From Flaveria trinervia (Eukaryota > Streptophyta > Magnoliopsida > Asterales > Asteraceae): a DNA stretch of 64,000 nucleotides. Both the position numbers and the translations under genes were made by a program. The notes beneath the pieces were generated by a model, which made no database searches, was not told where the DNA came from, and worked only from the letters and a program-made list of their open reading frames with translations. The DNA lies in NCBI GenBank assembly GCA_025506515.1, contig CM046443.1, positions 93,027,849 through 93,091,848 of the forward strand, in the 5' to 3' direction. Positions within the stretch are counted from its first letter, which is position 1, and the number at the start of each line of letters is the position of its first letter. Below are positions 31,716 to 45,390 of this stretch, in pieces.

Positions 31716-34700
31716 AAGCCAGTTTGCCCTTCTTTCCAAAGCGAACCACACCTTTCCACGGTGAAACCTAAGAAGAACCATCTCCCCAACTTGGAATTCC
31801 AATGGCTTACGTCGCTTATCAGCATAGCTCTTTTGTCGACTTCTCGCCACTTCAAGGTTCTTGCGAATGATAGAAACTTTATCGGTCATCTCTTGTATAA
31901 TTTCAGGACCAGTGATGAAGTTTTCACCAATGTTGGTCCAACAGATCGGTGAACGACATTTACGACCATAAAGTGCTTCGAACGGTGCCATCTTGATACT
32001 CGAGTGGTAACTATTATTGTACGAAAATTCCGCGAGCGGTAAATGCGTATCCCAATCACCACCAAAATCAAGAACACACAGGCATAGCAAATCCTCCAGG
32101 GTTTGGATCGTTCGCTCGGTTTGACCATCAGTTTGAGGATGGTAAGCCATGCTTAGATCGAGTTGTGTACCCAAGAGTTCATGCATAGACGACCAAAAAT
32201 GTGAAGTGAAACGAGCATCTCGGTCGGATATGATGTGCAGAGGTACCCCATGACGACTTACAACCTCATCAACGTATATACGAGCTAACTTTGATGTTTT
32301 GTAAGTGTCACGTATGGGTATAAAATGCGCCGACTTGGTCAATCGGTCAACGATCACCCATATGCTATCATGTCCTCGGAGGTTCGGGGTAGCTTAGTTA
32401 TGAAGTCCATGGATATGTGTTCCCATTTCCACATAGGAATCTCGGGTTGCTCAAGTAATCCACTTGGACGTTGATGTTCAGCTTTAACCTTCGTACACGT
32501 GAGACACTTAGCTACATAAGTCGCTATGTCTTTCTTCATTCCAGGCCACCAATATTGACCACGTAGGTCCATATACATCTTATCGGAGCCATGATGAATA
32601 GAATAACGAGTTTGATGAGCTTCGTTCATGATGAAGGTACGGAGGTTATCGCGATTTGGAACCCAAATTCGATTTGCGAAGTACATCAATCCATTGGGTT
32701 TCGTTTCCAATTGAGTTAAAAGATTATGCTCCAATTCATCCTTCATTCTTCCTTCTCGTTGTACCATTTGTTGAGCCTCTAGGATACTAGACTCGATGTC
32801 ACTATCTATTCTCAGGTTTTGTAGCAGTACGGTGGTCTCGTTGACATCTAGTCGGATCTCAGTATCGAACTCACCCAAAGTGTCAAACCATTGACTTCGA
32901 TCGCGAATATCTTGGAATGAGATCATCTTGTTGTGAATCTTTCGGCTTAGTGCATCGGCTACAACGTTTGCTTTACCAGGATGGTAACGAATGTCACAAT
33001 CGTAATCACTAATCAACTCCACCCAACGACGTTGTCTCATATTGAGATCTTTTTGATTGAAAACGTGTTGAAGGCTTTTGTGATCGGTGTAGACTATACA
33101 TTGCGTACCATACAGGTAGTGCCTCCAAATTTTCAAAGCAAATACAACAGCACCAAGCTCGAGATCGTGTGTTTTATAAGTGAACCTTTAATTGTCTCAA
33201 TGCATAAGCTATGACCTTCCCTCGTTGCATGAGAACACAACCAAGGCCTTGTTTAGATGCATCACAATACACAGTGAAATCGTCGTTTCCATCGGGTAGA
33301 GTCGATATAGGAGCATTGCACAACTTATGCTTTAACGCTTCAAAAGCTTCTTCTTGCTCGGAACTCCACTCGAATGGTTTATTCTTTTGTGTCAAAGTAG
33401 TGAGTGGTTTCACGATCCTCGAGAAATTGGCAATGAATCGCCGATAATAACCAGCAAGACCAAGAAAAGAACGAACTTCAGTAGGAGTTGTAGGAACACG
33501 CCAATTCTTCACAGCTTCCACCTTTGCAGGATCAACGTGAATTCCTTGGCTATTCACCACGTGTCCTAGAAATTGAACTTCCTCGAGCCAGAAGTCACAC
33601 TTCGAGAACTTTGCGTACAATTGCTCTTTCTTTAACAACTCAAGAACCAATCTCAAATGCAGCTCATGATCGGTGTTGGACTTGGAATAGATAAGTATGT
33701 CATCAATGAAGACGATCACAAACTTGTCTAGATAAGGCTTGCATACTCGGTTCATGAGATCCATGAAGACAGCAGGAGCATTGGTTAAACCAAAAGGCAT
33801 CACCATAAACTCATAGTGTCCATAACGAGTACGAAAAGCGGTCTTTGGGATGTCATCCTCATGAACTCGTAATTGATGATATCCAGAACGTAGATCAATT
33901 TTCGAGAATATGGCAACTACTTGAAATTGATCAAACAAGTCATCGATGCGAGGAAGAGGATAACGATTCTTGATGGTAAGCTTGTTAAGCTCACGATAAT
34001 CGATGCACATACGAAACGATCCATCTTTCTTCTTCACGAAAAGAACAGGTGCACCCCAAGGCGAAGAACTAGGACGGATGAAGCCCTTCTCGGATAGCTC
34101 TTGCAGTTGACTAGAGAGTTCTTGCATTTCCGATGGTGCATGCCAATATGGTGACTTAGCCACGGGGTTTGCTCCCGTATCAAGTCAATTTTAAACTCGA
34201 CTTCATGCACGGGAGGTAAACACTAAGGTCATCGGGAAATACTTCAAGAAAGTCTCGTACGATAGGGACATCCTTAAGTTCTTTCCCTTTGACTTTCGTG
34301 TTGACTACGTAAGCCAAGAAGGCCATATACTTCTTGCTTAAGCACTTTCGGGCTTGATTTCAAGACATGAGTTTAAGTCCTTTGGAAGATTTTTCACCAA
34401 ACACTTTCAACATATCTCCAGAGGGTAACGGTATACGAATGCACTTCTTGAAACAAATGATCTCGGCATGGTGTTTGGCTAACCAATGCATACCAATGAT
34501 GACGTCGAAGCTTCCAAGTTTCATAGGGATAAGATCGATAAGAAAATCATGCGTGTCAAGACTTAAGATGCAATCACGAATAACGATATCGACAGTGATC
34601 GGCTCTCCATCGGAAACTTCAACAGTGAGAGGTCGTGCTAGTTTCGTATGTGGCTTAGCAAGTATAGGTTCAAACTCTAGCGAAACAAAACTCTTATCGG

Positions 34701-34751
34701 CTCCAGAATCAAATAGGACATAGGCATAAGTTTTATTTATAAGAAACACAC
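31716..34751 (-). pseudogene. pol: gypsy Pol, array B unit 1 (truncated, broken)
   Basis: Minus strand: protease with the DSGADKSF motif near 34700; RT with SPWGAPVLFVKKKDGS near 34060 and FIDDILIYS near 33710; RNase H with YCDAS near 33265; an HHCC zinc finger near 32620-32510; the integrase core with SDRDARFTSHFW near 32215 and AYHPQTDGQTER near 32140. It stops at 31716 inside the integrase C-terminal domain, so the chromodomain-like end is missing. A TGA near 34360 and a small deletion near 33175 (after the RQLKVH residues) are shared with unit 2. One-base differences near 34165, 34208 and 32380 are not. Confidence 0.92.
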
Positions 34752-34834
34752 CTGTTAAATTTTAAAGGTGTTTAACGACATAGGTAACACATGAAAAGAA
34801 TTAGGTCACAAAAGTTAAAGGTAAGTTAACATAC
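34752..34834 (-). other. putative 83-bp gag-protease intron, array B unit 1
   Basis: On the minus strand, donor G|GTATGT at 34834 and acceptor TTAACAG|GT at 34752. It contains an in-frame TAA. Removing it joins gag to the FLINKTY protease frame. The interior differs clearly from the array A version, but boundaries and phase are identical. Confidence 0.7.
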
Positions 34835-36057
34835 CATTCACCACATCATTGTTTGCTTGTGCTTGGTTAGCGTTGATGTTGAAAGCACGTCCTCGGCTTG
34901 TGGAACATTACCCACAAGACGAGGGCATTGTGGGCGGAAATGACCAGGTTCCCCACAGATGTAGCAAACATGGTTTGTGACCACGGCGGCGTTGTTAGGT
35001 GCACGGTGACAAGTCGCCACCAAGTGACCATATATACCGCATAGAGTACAGATACGGCATGGTTGGTTTCCTGGGTGATGATACCTACAAATGTTGCACA
35101 TAGGCTGAGGACCAGCATAAGCCCTAGCCCCAGGCACTTGTGCCACAGGTGCAGCCGCAGGTACAAGTTGTCTTTGAGGTTGTTTGGGTGCAGCTACGGC
35201 ATAGTTGCGTGCCGGTGTGAGCTTGCGCTTCTTGTTGTTGTTGTTGTAAGACGGTTCAGCTTTAGTCTCCTTAACAGCCTCGGTAGCCGTCTTCTCTACC
35301 TTCTTTGCACCTTTCACAGACATGGTGCCCGTTCGTATATGGTTCTCGGTGAGTTGAGCGGTGATAGTAATGGCTTCTTCTAAGGTTGTGGGTTGACTAC
35401 CCACCACAGCATCTTGAATTTGGGGTGGTACACCCTTGATGAACTTCTCGATGTTGCGGGGGACAGTGTCGACCATGTGAGGCAGCAGTATACTCAACTC
35501 ATGATGCCTAGTTGAGTAGGCCAATGGTCACCATCGTTTTGCTTCAAGTTCCAAAACTCTTCTTCTAACTTTTGCAACTCACTTCTTGGGCAGAACTTCG
35601 CGATGGCGATGTTCTTGAACTCTTCCCAGGTAAGTGCTTGCACAGCTTCAGGTCCACGGTTCCTCTTCTTGCTATTCCACCAGGTAAGTGCCCTTTGTTG
35701 AAGCATACTAGTGGCATAGTGAACCTTGAGCGTCTCGGGACACTCACAATTGATAAAGGTATTCTCCATGCTTTCGAACCACTCAAGAAGACCAGTGGCT
35801 CCTTCCTTGCCACTAAAACTAGTGGGCTTGCAAGAGCTAAAGTGTTTGAAGGTGCAAGTTTGATTGTTCCCGTGTTGGTTGTTCCCGTTTTGGTTATTGC
35901 TATTCTCCCCATGACCATTTCCATTGTTGCTAGCGTTGGTCATTAGGGTGCTATTAAGTTCAGCAACCATGGTCGGGATGACAGCAGCCATTTGTCGAGC
36001 AATCATGGCGGCTAACTTACGATCGGAATTTCCACGCTTTCCATGATGACGAGACAT
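34835..36057 (-). pseudogene. gag: gypsy Gag, array B unit 1
   Basis: Minus strand from ATG 36057 (MSRHHGKRGN...). It has the Retrotrans_gag domain, a Lys/Asn-rich linker and two CX2CX4HX4C knuckles near 35050 and 34960. A one-base loss near 35523 (shared with unit 2) shifts the frame after QNDGD. A second one near 34897 is private to this unit. An extra GNNQHGNN repeat distinguishes array B Gag from array A. Confidence 0.9.
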
Positions 36058-36751
36058 GCTGGGATATACAAAATGAGTTAGATATGAGAATTGGAATAAC
36101 AAGGATCATAATTCAACAACGATAAGGCAAAAGTCGTAAGGCACATGAATGGTTCCATTTGGTAACGCATTACCATTTGGAAACGTTGACACGTCAAGGT
36201 AAGTTGACCCACTCGCCTTAGAAATTTGTGTATGTTGACCATAATTTATTACTCATCCCAGAAATCCCCAGGTAAGCATAACTAGTCCCGTAGGATTTAT
36301 GCGATATGCTTGCCTTAGCCCGAGGGCCTTTTGTCAGGAAATCCAGAATACAGGTGTCTATGTGTCACACAAATTTCTTAGGTTCATGAAATCAAAACCT
36401 TGATGGATTTAACATAGATTAGAAATAAGTCTAAGGATCCAAGTCATAAGCTTAAGTATACAATTCCACGTGTCATCGAGAATAAGATTAAGAAGTTTCA
36501 TTTGTCAGGGAGAGTCAAAGTGTCAAAGGTAAGTTTAGGGAGACGAGTAACAAATTTTAAACAATTACAAGGCAAACCTATGCTAAGGCATCAAGTTGCA
36601 CATAAGTAAGGTATAGCATTATGTAGCATGTAACAATATATATATTTTCAAGAATATAGATATTATTCTATGAGGTTCATGCATAAGCTATAGTCTAGGT
36701 CACCATTTCTAATAACCTAAATCCCTATAGTTATGGGCTCTGATACCAATC

Positions 36752-38985
36752 TGTCACACCCCAACCTTGACGGCGGAAACGTCGAGATGTGAGGGATAAG
36801 ATTGTTCACAACCACATAACGCTATGTTAAAATGTAAATATTAAGTTTATAAGTTTTAAAAGAGCATACAAGCATAAGTCTTAAACATGAGATAATTTCC
36901 AAACAAAATAAAACATTACATAAACATTTTATTTTAAATTAACTAGGTCCAAATCCTAGTCTTATTGCAAGCTTCAAAAGACACTTTAATCTTGGGATTT
37001 CCTGAAACATGATGAAAATAAAGAGTCAACTAAAAATAGTTGGTGAGTTTCCATGTTTTCATACATAATAAGATTACAAGTAGCAATTCATGTCATGGAT
37101 TATAAGCTAGTAAGGTTATAGAACACATATCGTTACAACCAAACCTCGACTTGATTACAAGTATAAAAGATTGGCTAAGTGTATTTGGTTCCATGATGAA
37201 CAAGCGTACGTCATCAGGAGTCGGCAATACATCGACTTTAGCACCAAATAGGCTTGTCAGGCCCAAAGATCTAAGATGTCGCCAGGCTAGCAATAGTTAA
37301 TGATTGTAAACAAACTATGTATCTCATATAATCACTTACAACACACAAATAACCATGACAAAATATAAAGATGAATTGCAAGTGCATTACAAGTCTCAAA
37401 CGTTTATAAGTGTACGATGTATAAGTATCATGTTTCACCCCAAAATAGTGTGAAAAATGTAAAAAGAGGCAAGGAAAACTCACTTGATCAATAAGGTAAT
37501 ATAAAGATAAAAGATCAAATATAATCACCGTTCCAAGTACTCCTTCACAAGATACCTAAATATGAATAGTTTTACAATATTTACGTTTAATAAGCATACA
37601 TTTTAAGGAGAATTAGGGTTTTAGGTAAAATTTTGGGGTTCTTATAGATATATTATGCATTTTAATTGTAGCAACCCATATATTTTAAAAGAATAATATA
37701 TGTAATATTTGGGTAACTAATTTAAAGAAGAAATAAACTAAAAAAATAAACTTTTGTAATTATTTGAAATACCCTTGATTATTAGTTTAGAAGTGACTTT
37801 TGCTATATTAATAATTTTAATAGTTTAAAACTATTATCTAAAGTTTATATTTACCAAAATGATCTAATTTTTAAAGAAAACAATTAATTATATTAATATA
37901 TTTTTAAAAATAAATTTGCAGAAGAATTTTAAGTAATTAAAAAAAATGAACTAAGTTTATAAATACTTTTTATAATTTTTAAAGATTTTTCTATATATTT
38001 TTAAGGCTGAAAAAGCCAAAAAACATAAACTGCGGGTGCCCGGGTTCGAACCCGGGACCCCCTGTTGAGATGTGTAATGACTTAACCAATGAACCAAGGC
38101 CTCAGCCGCGGTTCATATTGGTTCCTAATTATTAAAAACCCATTTAAAGAAAATTCCCCAAATCTTAAGAACCCTAGAACCGATTGATTCCAAATTGATC
38201 CCAAATTCGTTTATGAACATGAAATTAACCTTGGGGCTTTTAACCCCAAGTAAAACCGATCAAATTCATGAGTCTGATTACCCGATTTGAGGTCGATTGG
38301 TTGGTGAGGAAAACGAAAGACGTTCGCAAACACTTGGAGCCTTAATCGATATTCAAACGATGATTCCAACCAAATTAGTTGCACAAGAAGCTTCTGATGA
38401 TCTTGAAGATGAAGAACCCTCAATCAATTTAAACTAAGAAGGCTTAGAAGGGTAGTTTCGACAAAGTTGCAGGTTGCGGGAAAAGAGGTGATCAATTTCA
38501 GTGTTTGGATTTGATTTGAGTGCTTTTGAGTGTTGTAGTCGATTAGAGATGGATTTATGATCGATTAAGTTGGTTTAATTGTGTTATTATTAGGTTTTAA
38601 TTGTTAATAGATTAAAAACCATAGCCCGGCGGTTACTTGAGCTCGAAAGCTCGTGTAACTGGTGTTTAATCTTAATTAATCTATAATTGATTCGAATCAG
38701 GCACACGACTCAATTGGAAACGGTTTCCAATCATAATTCGAGGTTTTAAGGCACTAATAGGGTCGCCGGAGTATAGCCGGAGCGACCACTGGCGTCTGGC
38801 CGGGTTTGCGGGAAAGAAAAATGGGGGGTTTAGGTTTTGTGATTTTACACATTTGGTCCCTACAGTATTTAATAGTTAACATTTTATGCTAAAACTTTGT
38901 TTTAAGTTTATAAATTTACAAAAACAATCCCCCAAGTTTTTAATTAAATTTTTAAACACTTTTAAGTTAACAATTTTATTATTAT
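36752..38985 (-). repeat. array B middle LTR (chimeric, 5'-truncated)
   Basis: It carries the same truncation and pol fusion as the terminal LTR at 29492-31712. In the part nearest gag (36752 to about 37690) it matches the full LTR at 44029. Beyond about 37850 it matches the truncated terminal LTR. It is followed (minus sense) by a primer site at 36737-36748. See findings for diagnostic positions. Confidence 0.92.
38032..38109 (-). other. tRNA-like block in array B middle LTR
   Basis: The same A box / B box layout as 30761-30838, on the minus strand. It lies on the side of the crossover matching the terminal LTR. Confidence 0.6.
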
Positions 38986-38989
38986 CGTA

Positions 38990-41900
38990 AGCCAGTTTGC
39001 CCTTCTTTCCAAAGCGAACCACACCTTTCCACGGTGAAACCTAAGAAGAACCATCTCCCCAACTTGGAATTCCAATGGCTTACGTCGCTTATCAGCATAG
39101 CTCTTTTGTCGACTTCTCGCCACTTCAAGGTTCTTGCGAATGATAGAAACTTTATCGGTCATCTCTTGTATAATTTCAGGACCAGTGATGAAGTTTTCAC
39201 CAATGTTGGTCCAACAGATCGGTGAACGACATTTACGACCATAAAGTGCTTCGAACGGTGCCATCTTGATACTCGAGTGGTAACTATTATTGTACGAAAA
39301 TTCCGCGAGCGGTAAATGCGTATCCCAATCACCACCAAAATCAAGAACACACAGGCATAGCAAATCCTCCAGGGTTTGGATCGTTCGCTCGGTTTGACCA
39401 TCAGTTTGAGGATGGTAAGCCATGCTTAGATCGAGTTGTGTACCCAAGAGTTCATGCATAGACGACCAAAAATGTGAAGTGAAACGAGCATCTCGGTCGG
39501 ATATGATGTGCAGAGGTACCCCATGACGACTTACAACCTCATCAACGTATATACGAGCTAACTTTGATGTTTTGTAAGTGTCACGTATGGGTATAAAATG
39601 CGCCGACTTGGTCAATCGGTCAACGATCACCCATATGCTATCATGTCCTCGGGAGGTTCGGGGTAGCTTAGTTATGAAGTCCATGGATATGTGTTCCCAT
39701 TCCACATAGGAATCTCGGGTTGCTCAAGTAATCCACTTGGACGTTGATGTTCAGCTTTAACCTTCGTACACGTGAGACACTTAGCTACATAAGTCGCTAT
39801 GTCTTTCTTCATTCCAGGCCACCAATATTGACCACGTAGGTCCATATACATCTTATCGGAGCCATGATGAATAGAATAACGAGTTTGATGAGCTTCGTTC
39901 ATGATGAAGGTACGGAGGTTATCGCGATTTGGAACCCAAATTCGATTTGCGAAGTACATCAATCCATTGGGTTTCGTTTCCAATTGAGTTAAAAGATTAT
40001 GCTCCAATTCATCCTTCATTCTTCCTTCTCGTTGTACCATTTGTTGAGCCTCTAGGATACTAGACTCGATGTCACTATCTATTCTCAGGTTTTGTAGCAG
40101 TACGGTGGTCTCGTTGACATCTAGTCGGATCTCAGTATCGAACTCACCCAAAGTGTCAAACCATTGACTTCGATCGCGAATATCTTGGAATGAGATCATC
40201 TTGTTGTGAATCTTTCGGCTTAGTGCATCGGCTACAACGTTTGCTTTACCAGGATGGTAACGAATGTCACAATCGTAATCACTAATCAACTCCACCCAAC
40301 GACGTTGTCTCATATTGAGATCTTTTTGATTGAAAACGTGTTGAAGGCTTTTGTGATCGGTGTAGACTATACATTGCGTACCATACAGGTAGTGCCTCCA
40401 AATTTTCAAAGCAAATACAACAGCACCAAGCTCGAGATCGTGTGTTTTATAAGTGAACCTTTAATTGTCTCAATGCATAAGCTATGACCTTCCCTCGTTG
40501 CATGAGAACACAACCAAGGCCTTGTTTAGATGCATCACAATACACAGTGAAATCGTCGTTTCCATCGGGTAGAGTCGATATAGGAGCATTGCACAACTTA
40601 TGCTTTAACGCTTCAAAAGCTTCTTCTTGCTCGGAACTCCACTCGAATGGTTTATTCTTTTGTGTCAAAGTAGTGAGTGGTTTCACGATCCTCGAGAAAT
40701 TGGCAATGAATCGCCGATAATAACCAGCAAGACCAAGAAAAGAACGAACTTCAGTAGGAGTTGTAGGAACACGCCAATTCTTCACAGCTTCCACCTTTGC
40801 AGGATCAACGTGAATTCCTTGGCTATTCACCACGTGTCCTAGAAATTGAACTTCCTCGAGCCAGAAGTCACACTTCGAGAACTTTGCGTACAATTGCTCT
40901 TTCTTTAACAACTCAAGAACCAATCTCAAATGCAGCTCATGATCGGTGTTGGACTTGGAATAGATAAGTATGTCATCAATGAAGACGATCACAAACTTGT
41001 CTAGATAAGGCTTGCATACTCGGTTCATGAGATCCATGAAGACAGCAGGAGCATTGGTTAAACCAAAAGGCATCACCATAAACTCATAGTGTCCATAACG
41101 AGTACGAAAAGCGGTCTTTGGGATGTCATCCTCATGAACTCGTAATTGATGATATCCAGAACGTAGATCAATTTTCGAGAATATGGCAACTACTTGAAAT
41201 TGATCAAACAAGTCATCGATGCGAGGAAGAGGATAACGATTCTTGATGGTAAGCTTGTTAAGCTCACGATAATCGATGCACATACGAAACGATCCATCTT
41301 TCTTCTTCACGAAAAGAACAGGTGCACCCCAAGGCGAAGAACTAGGACGGATGAAGCCCTTCTCGGATAGCTCTTGCAGTTGACTAGAGAGTTCTTGCAT
41401 TTCCGATGGTGCATGCCAATATGGTGACTTAGCCACGGGGTTTGCTCCCGGTATCAAGTCAATTTTAAACTCGACTTCATGCACGGGAGGTAAACCACTA
41501 AGGTCATCGGGAAATACTTCAAGAAAGTCTCGTACGATAGGGACATCCTTAAGTTCTTTCCCTTTGACTTTCGTGTTGACTACGTAAGCCAAGAAGGCCA
41601 TATACTTCTTGCTTAAGCACTTTCGGGCTTGATTTCAAGACATGAGTTTAAGTCCTTTGGAAGATTTTTCACCAAACACTTTCAACATATCTCCAGAGGG
41701 TAACGGTATACGAATGCACTTCTTGAAACAAATGATCTCGGCATGGTGTTTGGCTAACCAATGCATACCAATGATGACGTCGAAGCTTCCAAGTTTCATA
41801 GGGATAAGATCGATAAGAAAATCATGCGTGTCAAGACTTAAGATGCAATCACGAATAACGATATCGACAGTGATCGGCTCTCCATCGGCAACTTCAACAG

Positions 41901-42026
41901 TGAGAGGTCGTGCTAGTTTCGTATGTGGCTTAGCAAGTATAGGTTCAAACTCTAGCGAAACAAAACTCTTATCGGCTCCAGAATCAAATAGGACATAGGC
42001 ATAAGTTTTATTTATAAGAAACACAC
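38990..42026 (-). pseudogene. pol: gypsy Pol, array B unit 2 (truncated, broken)
   Basis: Nearly identical to unit 1: protease DSGADKSF near 41975; RT with FIDDILIYS near 40985; RNase H; an HHCC finger near 39890-39780; the integrase core ending at the same fusion point (about 38986-38990). It has the same TGA near 41637 and the same deletion near 40450 as unit 1. The protease-RT-RNase H portion from 41601 to 40447 is open for 384 codons, longer than in unit 1 because two one-base losses are absent here. Confidence 0.92.
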
Positions 42027-42109
42027 CTGTTAAATTTTAAAGGTGTTTAACGACATAGGTAACACATGAAAAGAATTAGGTCACAAAAGTTAAAGGTAAG
42101 TTAACATAC
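42027..42109 (-). other. putative 83-bp gag-protease intron, array B unit 2
   Basis: The same donor and acceptor as 34752-34834, minus strand. I saw no difference between the two copies over this segment. Confidence 0.7.
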
Positions 42110-43332
42110 CATTCACCACATCATGTTTGCTTGTGCTTGGTTAGCGTTGATGTTGAAAGCACGTCCTCGGGCTTGTGGAACATTACCCACAAGACGAGGG
42201 CATTGTGGGCGGAAATGACCAGGTTCCCCACAGATGTAGCAAACATGGTTTGTGACCACGGCGGCGTTGTTAGGTGCACGGTGACAAGTCGCCACCAAGT
42301 GACCATATATACCGCATAGAGTACAGATACGGCATGGTTGGTTTCCTGGGTGATGATACCTACAAATGTTGCACATAGGCTGAGGACCAGCATAAGCCCT
42401 AGCCCCAGGCACTTGTGCCACAGGTGCAGCCGCAGGTACAAGTTGTCTTTGAGGTTGTTTGGGTGCAGCTACGGCATAGTTGCGTGCCGGTGTGAGCTTG
42501 CGCTTCTTGTTGTTGTTGTTGTAAGACGGTTCAGCTTTAGTCTCCTTAACAGCCTCGGTAGCCGTCTTCTCTACCTTCTTTGCACCTTTCACAGACATGG
42601 TGCCCGTTCGTATATGGTTCTCGGTGAGTTGAGCGGTGATAGTAATGGCTTCTTCTAAGGTTGTGGGTTGACTACCCACCACAGCATCTTGAATTTGGGG
42701 TGGTACACCCTTGATGAACTTCTCGATGTTGCGGGGGACAGTGTCGACCATGTGAGGCAGCAGTATACTCAACTCATGATGCCTAGTTGAGTAGGCCAAT
42801 GGTCACCATCGTTTTGCTTCAAGTTCCAAAACTCTTCTTCTAACTTTTGCAACTCACTTCTTGGGCAGAACTTCGCGATGGCGATGTTCTTGAACTCTTC
42901 CCAGGTAAGTGCTTGCACAGCTTCAGGTCCACGGTTCCTCTTCTTGCTATTCCACCAGGTAAGTGCCCTTTGTTGAAGCATACTAGTGGCATAGTGAACC
43001 TTGAGCGTCTCGGGACACTCACAATTGATAAAGGTATTCTCCATGCTTTCGAACCACTCAAGAAGACCAGTGGCTCCTTCCTTGCCACTAAAACTAGTGG
43101 GCTTGCAAGAGCTAAAGTGTTTGAAGGTGCAAGTTTGATTGTTCCCGTGTTGGTTGTTCCCGTTTTGGTTATTGCTATTCTCCCCATGACCATTTCCATT
43201 GTTGCTAGCGTTGGTCATTAGGGTGCTATTAAGTTCAGCAACCATGGTCGGGATGACAGCAGCCATTTGTCGAGCAATCATGGCGGCTAACTTACGATCG
43301 GAATTTCCACGCTTTCCATGATGACGAGACAT
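42110..43332 (-). pseudogene. gag: gypsy Gag, array B unit 2
   Basis: Minus strand from ATG 43332. It has the same domain order and the same frameshift near 42798 as unit 1. Here the GCCCGAGGACGT stretch is intact, but a T is missing near 42124, just before the intron. Confidence 0.9.
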
Positions 43333-44013
43333 GCTGGGATATACAAAATGAGTTAGATATGAGAATTGGAATAACAAGGATCATAATTCAACAACGATAA
43401 GGCAAAAGTCGTAAGGCACATGAAATGGTTCCATTTGGTAACGCATTACCATTTGGAAACGTTGACACGTCAAGGTAAGTTGACCCACTCGCCTTAGAAA
43501 TTTGTGTATGTTGACCATAATTTATTACTCATCCCAGAAATCCCCAGGTAAGCATAACTAGTCCCGTAGGATTTATGCGATATGCTTGCCTTAGCCCGAG
43601 GGCCTTTTGTCAGGAAATCCAGAATACAGGTGTCTATGTGTCACACAAATTTCTTAGGTTCATGAAATCAAAACCTTGATGGGATTTAACATAGATTAGA
43701 AATAAGTCTAAGGATCCAAGTCATAAGCTTAAGTATACAATTCCACGTGTCATCGAGAATAAGATTAAGAAGTTTCATTTGTCAGGGAGAGTCAAAGTGT
43801 CAAAGGTAAGTTTAGGGAGACGAGTAACAAATTTTAAACAATTACAAGGCAAACCTATGCTAAGGCATCAAGTTGCACATAAGTAAGGTATAGCATTATG
43901 TAGCATGTAACAATATATATATTTTCAAGAATATAGATATTATTCTATGAGGTTCATGCATAAGCTATAGTCTAGGTCACCATTTCTAATAACCTAAATC
44001 CCTATAGTTATGG

Positions 44014-44025
44014 GCTCTGATACCA
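44014..44025 (-). promoter_or_regulatory. primer binding site, array B full LTR
   Basis: The minus strand reads TGGTATCAGAGC, three bases after the LTR end. A second copy is at 36737-36748 after the middle LTR. Confidence 0.88.
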
Positions 44026-45312
44026 ATCTGTCACACCCCAACCTTGACGGCGGAGGAAACGTCGAGATGTGAGGGATAAGATTGTTCACAACCACATAAC
44101 GCTATGTTAAAATGTAAATATTAAGTTTATAAGTTTTAAAAGAGCATACAAGCATAAGTCTTAAACATGAGATAATTTCCAAACAAAATAAAACATTACA
44201 TAAACATTTTATTTTAAATTAACTAGGTCCAAATCCTAGTCTTATTGCAAGCTTCAAAAGACACTTTAATCTTGGGATTTCCTGAAACATGATGAAAATA
44301 AAGAGTCAACTAAAAATAGTTGGTGAGTTTCCATGTTTTCATACATAATAAGATTACAAGTAGCAATTCATGTCATGGATTATAAGCTAGTAAGGTTATA
44401 GAACACATATCGTTACAACCAAACCTCGACTTGATTACAAGTATAAAAGATTGGCTAAGTGTATTTGGTTCCCATGATGAACAAGCGTACGTCATCAGGA
44501 GTCGGCAATACATCGACTTTAGCACCAAATAGGCTTGTCAGGCCCAAAGATCTAAGATGTCGCCAGGCTAGCAATAGTTAATGATTGTAAACAAACTATG
44601 TATCTCATATAATCACTTACAACACACAAATAACCATGACAAAATATAAGATGAATTGCAAGTGCATTACAAGTCTCAAACGTTTATAAGTGTACGATGT
44701 ATAAGTATCATGTTTCACCCCAAAATAGTGTGAAAAATGTAAAAAGAGGCAAGGAAAACTCACTTGATCAATAAGGTAATATAAAGATAAAAGATCAAAT
44801 ATAATCACCGTTCCAAGTACTCCTTCACAAGATACCTAAATATGAATAGTTTTACAATATTTACGTTTAATAAGCATACATTTTAAGGAGAATTAGGGTT
44901 TTAGGTAAAATTTTGGGGTTCTTATAGATATATTATGCATTTTAATTGTAGCAACCCATATATTTTAAAAGAATAATATATGTAATATTTGGGTAACTAA
45001 TTTAAAGAAGAAATAAACTAAAAAAATAAACTTTTGTAATTATTTGAAATACCCTTGATTATTAGTTTAGAAGTGACTTTTGCTATATTAATAATTTTAA
45101 TAGTTTAAAACTATTATCTAAAGTTTATATTTACAAAAATGATCTAATTTTTAAAGAAAACAATTAATTTATATTAATATATTTTTAAAAATAAATTTGC
45201 AGAAGAATTTTAAGTAATTAAAAAAAATGAACTAAGTTTATAAATACTTTTTATAATTTTTAAAGATTTTTCTATATATTTTTAAGGCTGAAAAAGCCAA
45301 AAAAACATAAAC

Positions 45313-45390
45313 TGCGGGTGCCCGGGTTCGAACCCGGGACCCCCTGTTGAGATGTGTAATGACTTAACCAATGAACCAAGGCCTCAACCG
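45313..45390 (-). other. tRNA-like block in array B full LTR
   Basis: The same A/B box layout as the other LTRs. One substitution (CTCAACCGCGG instead of CTCAGCCGCGG, plus strand) distinguishes it from the two truncated LTRs. Confidence 0.6.
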
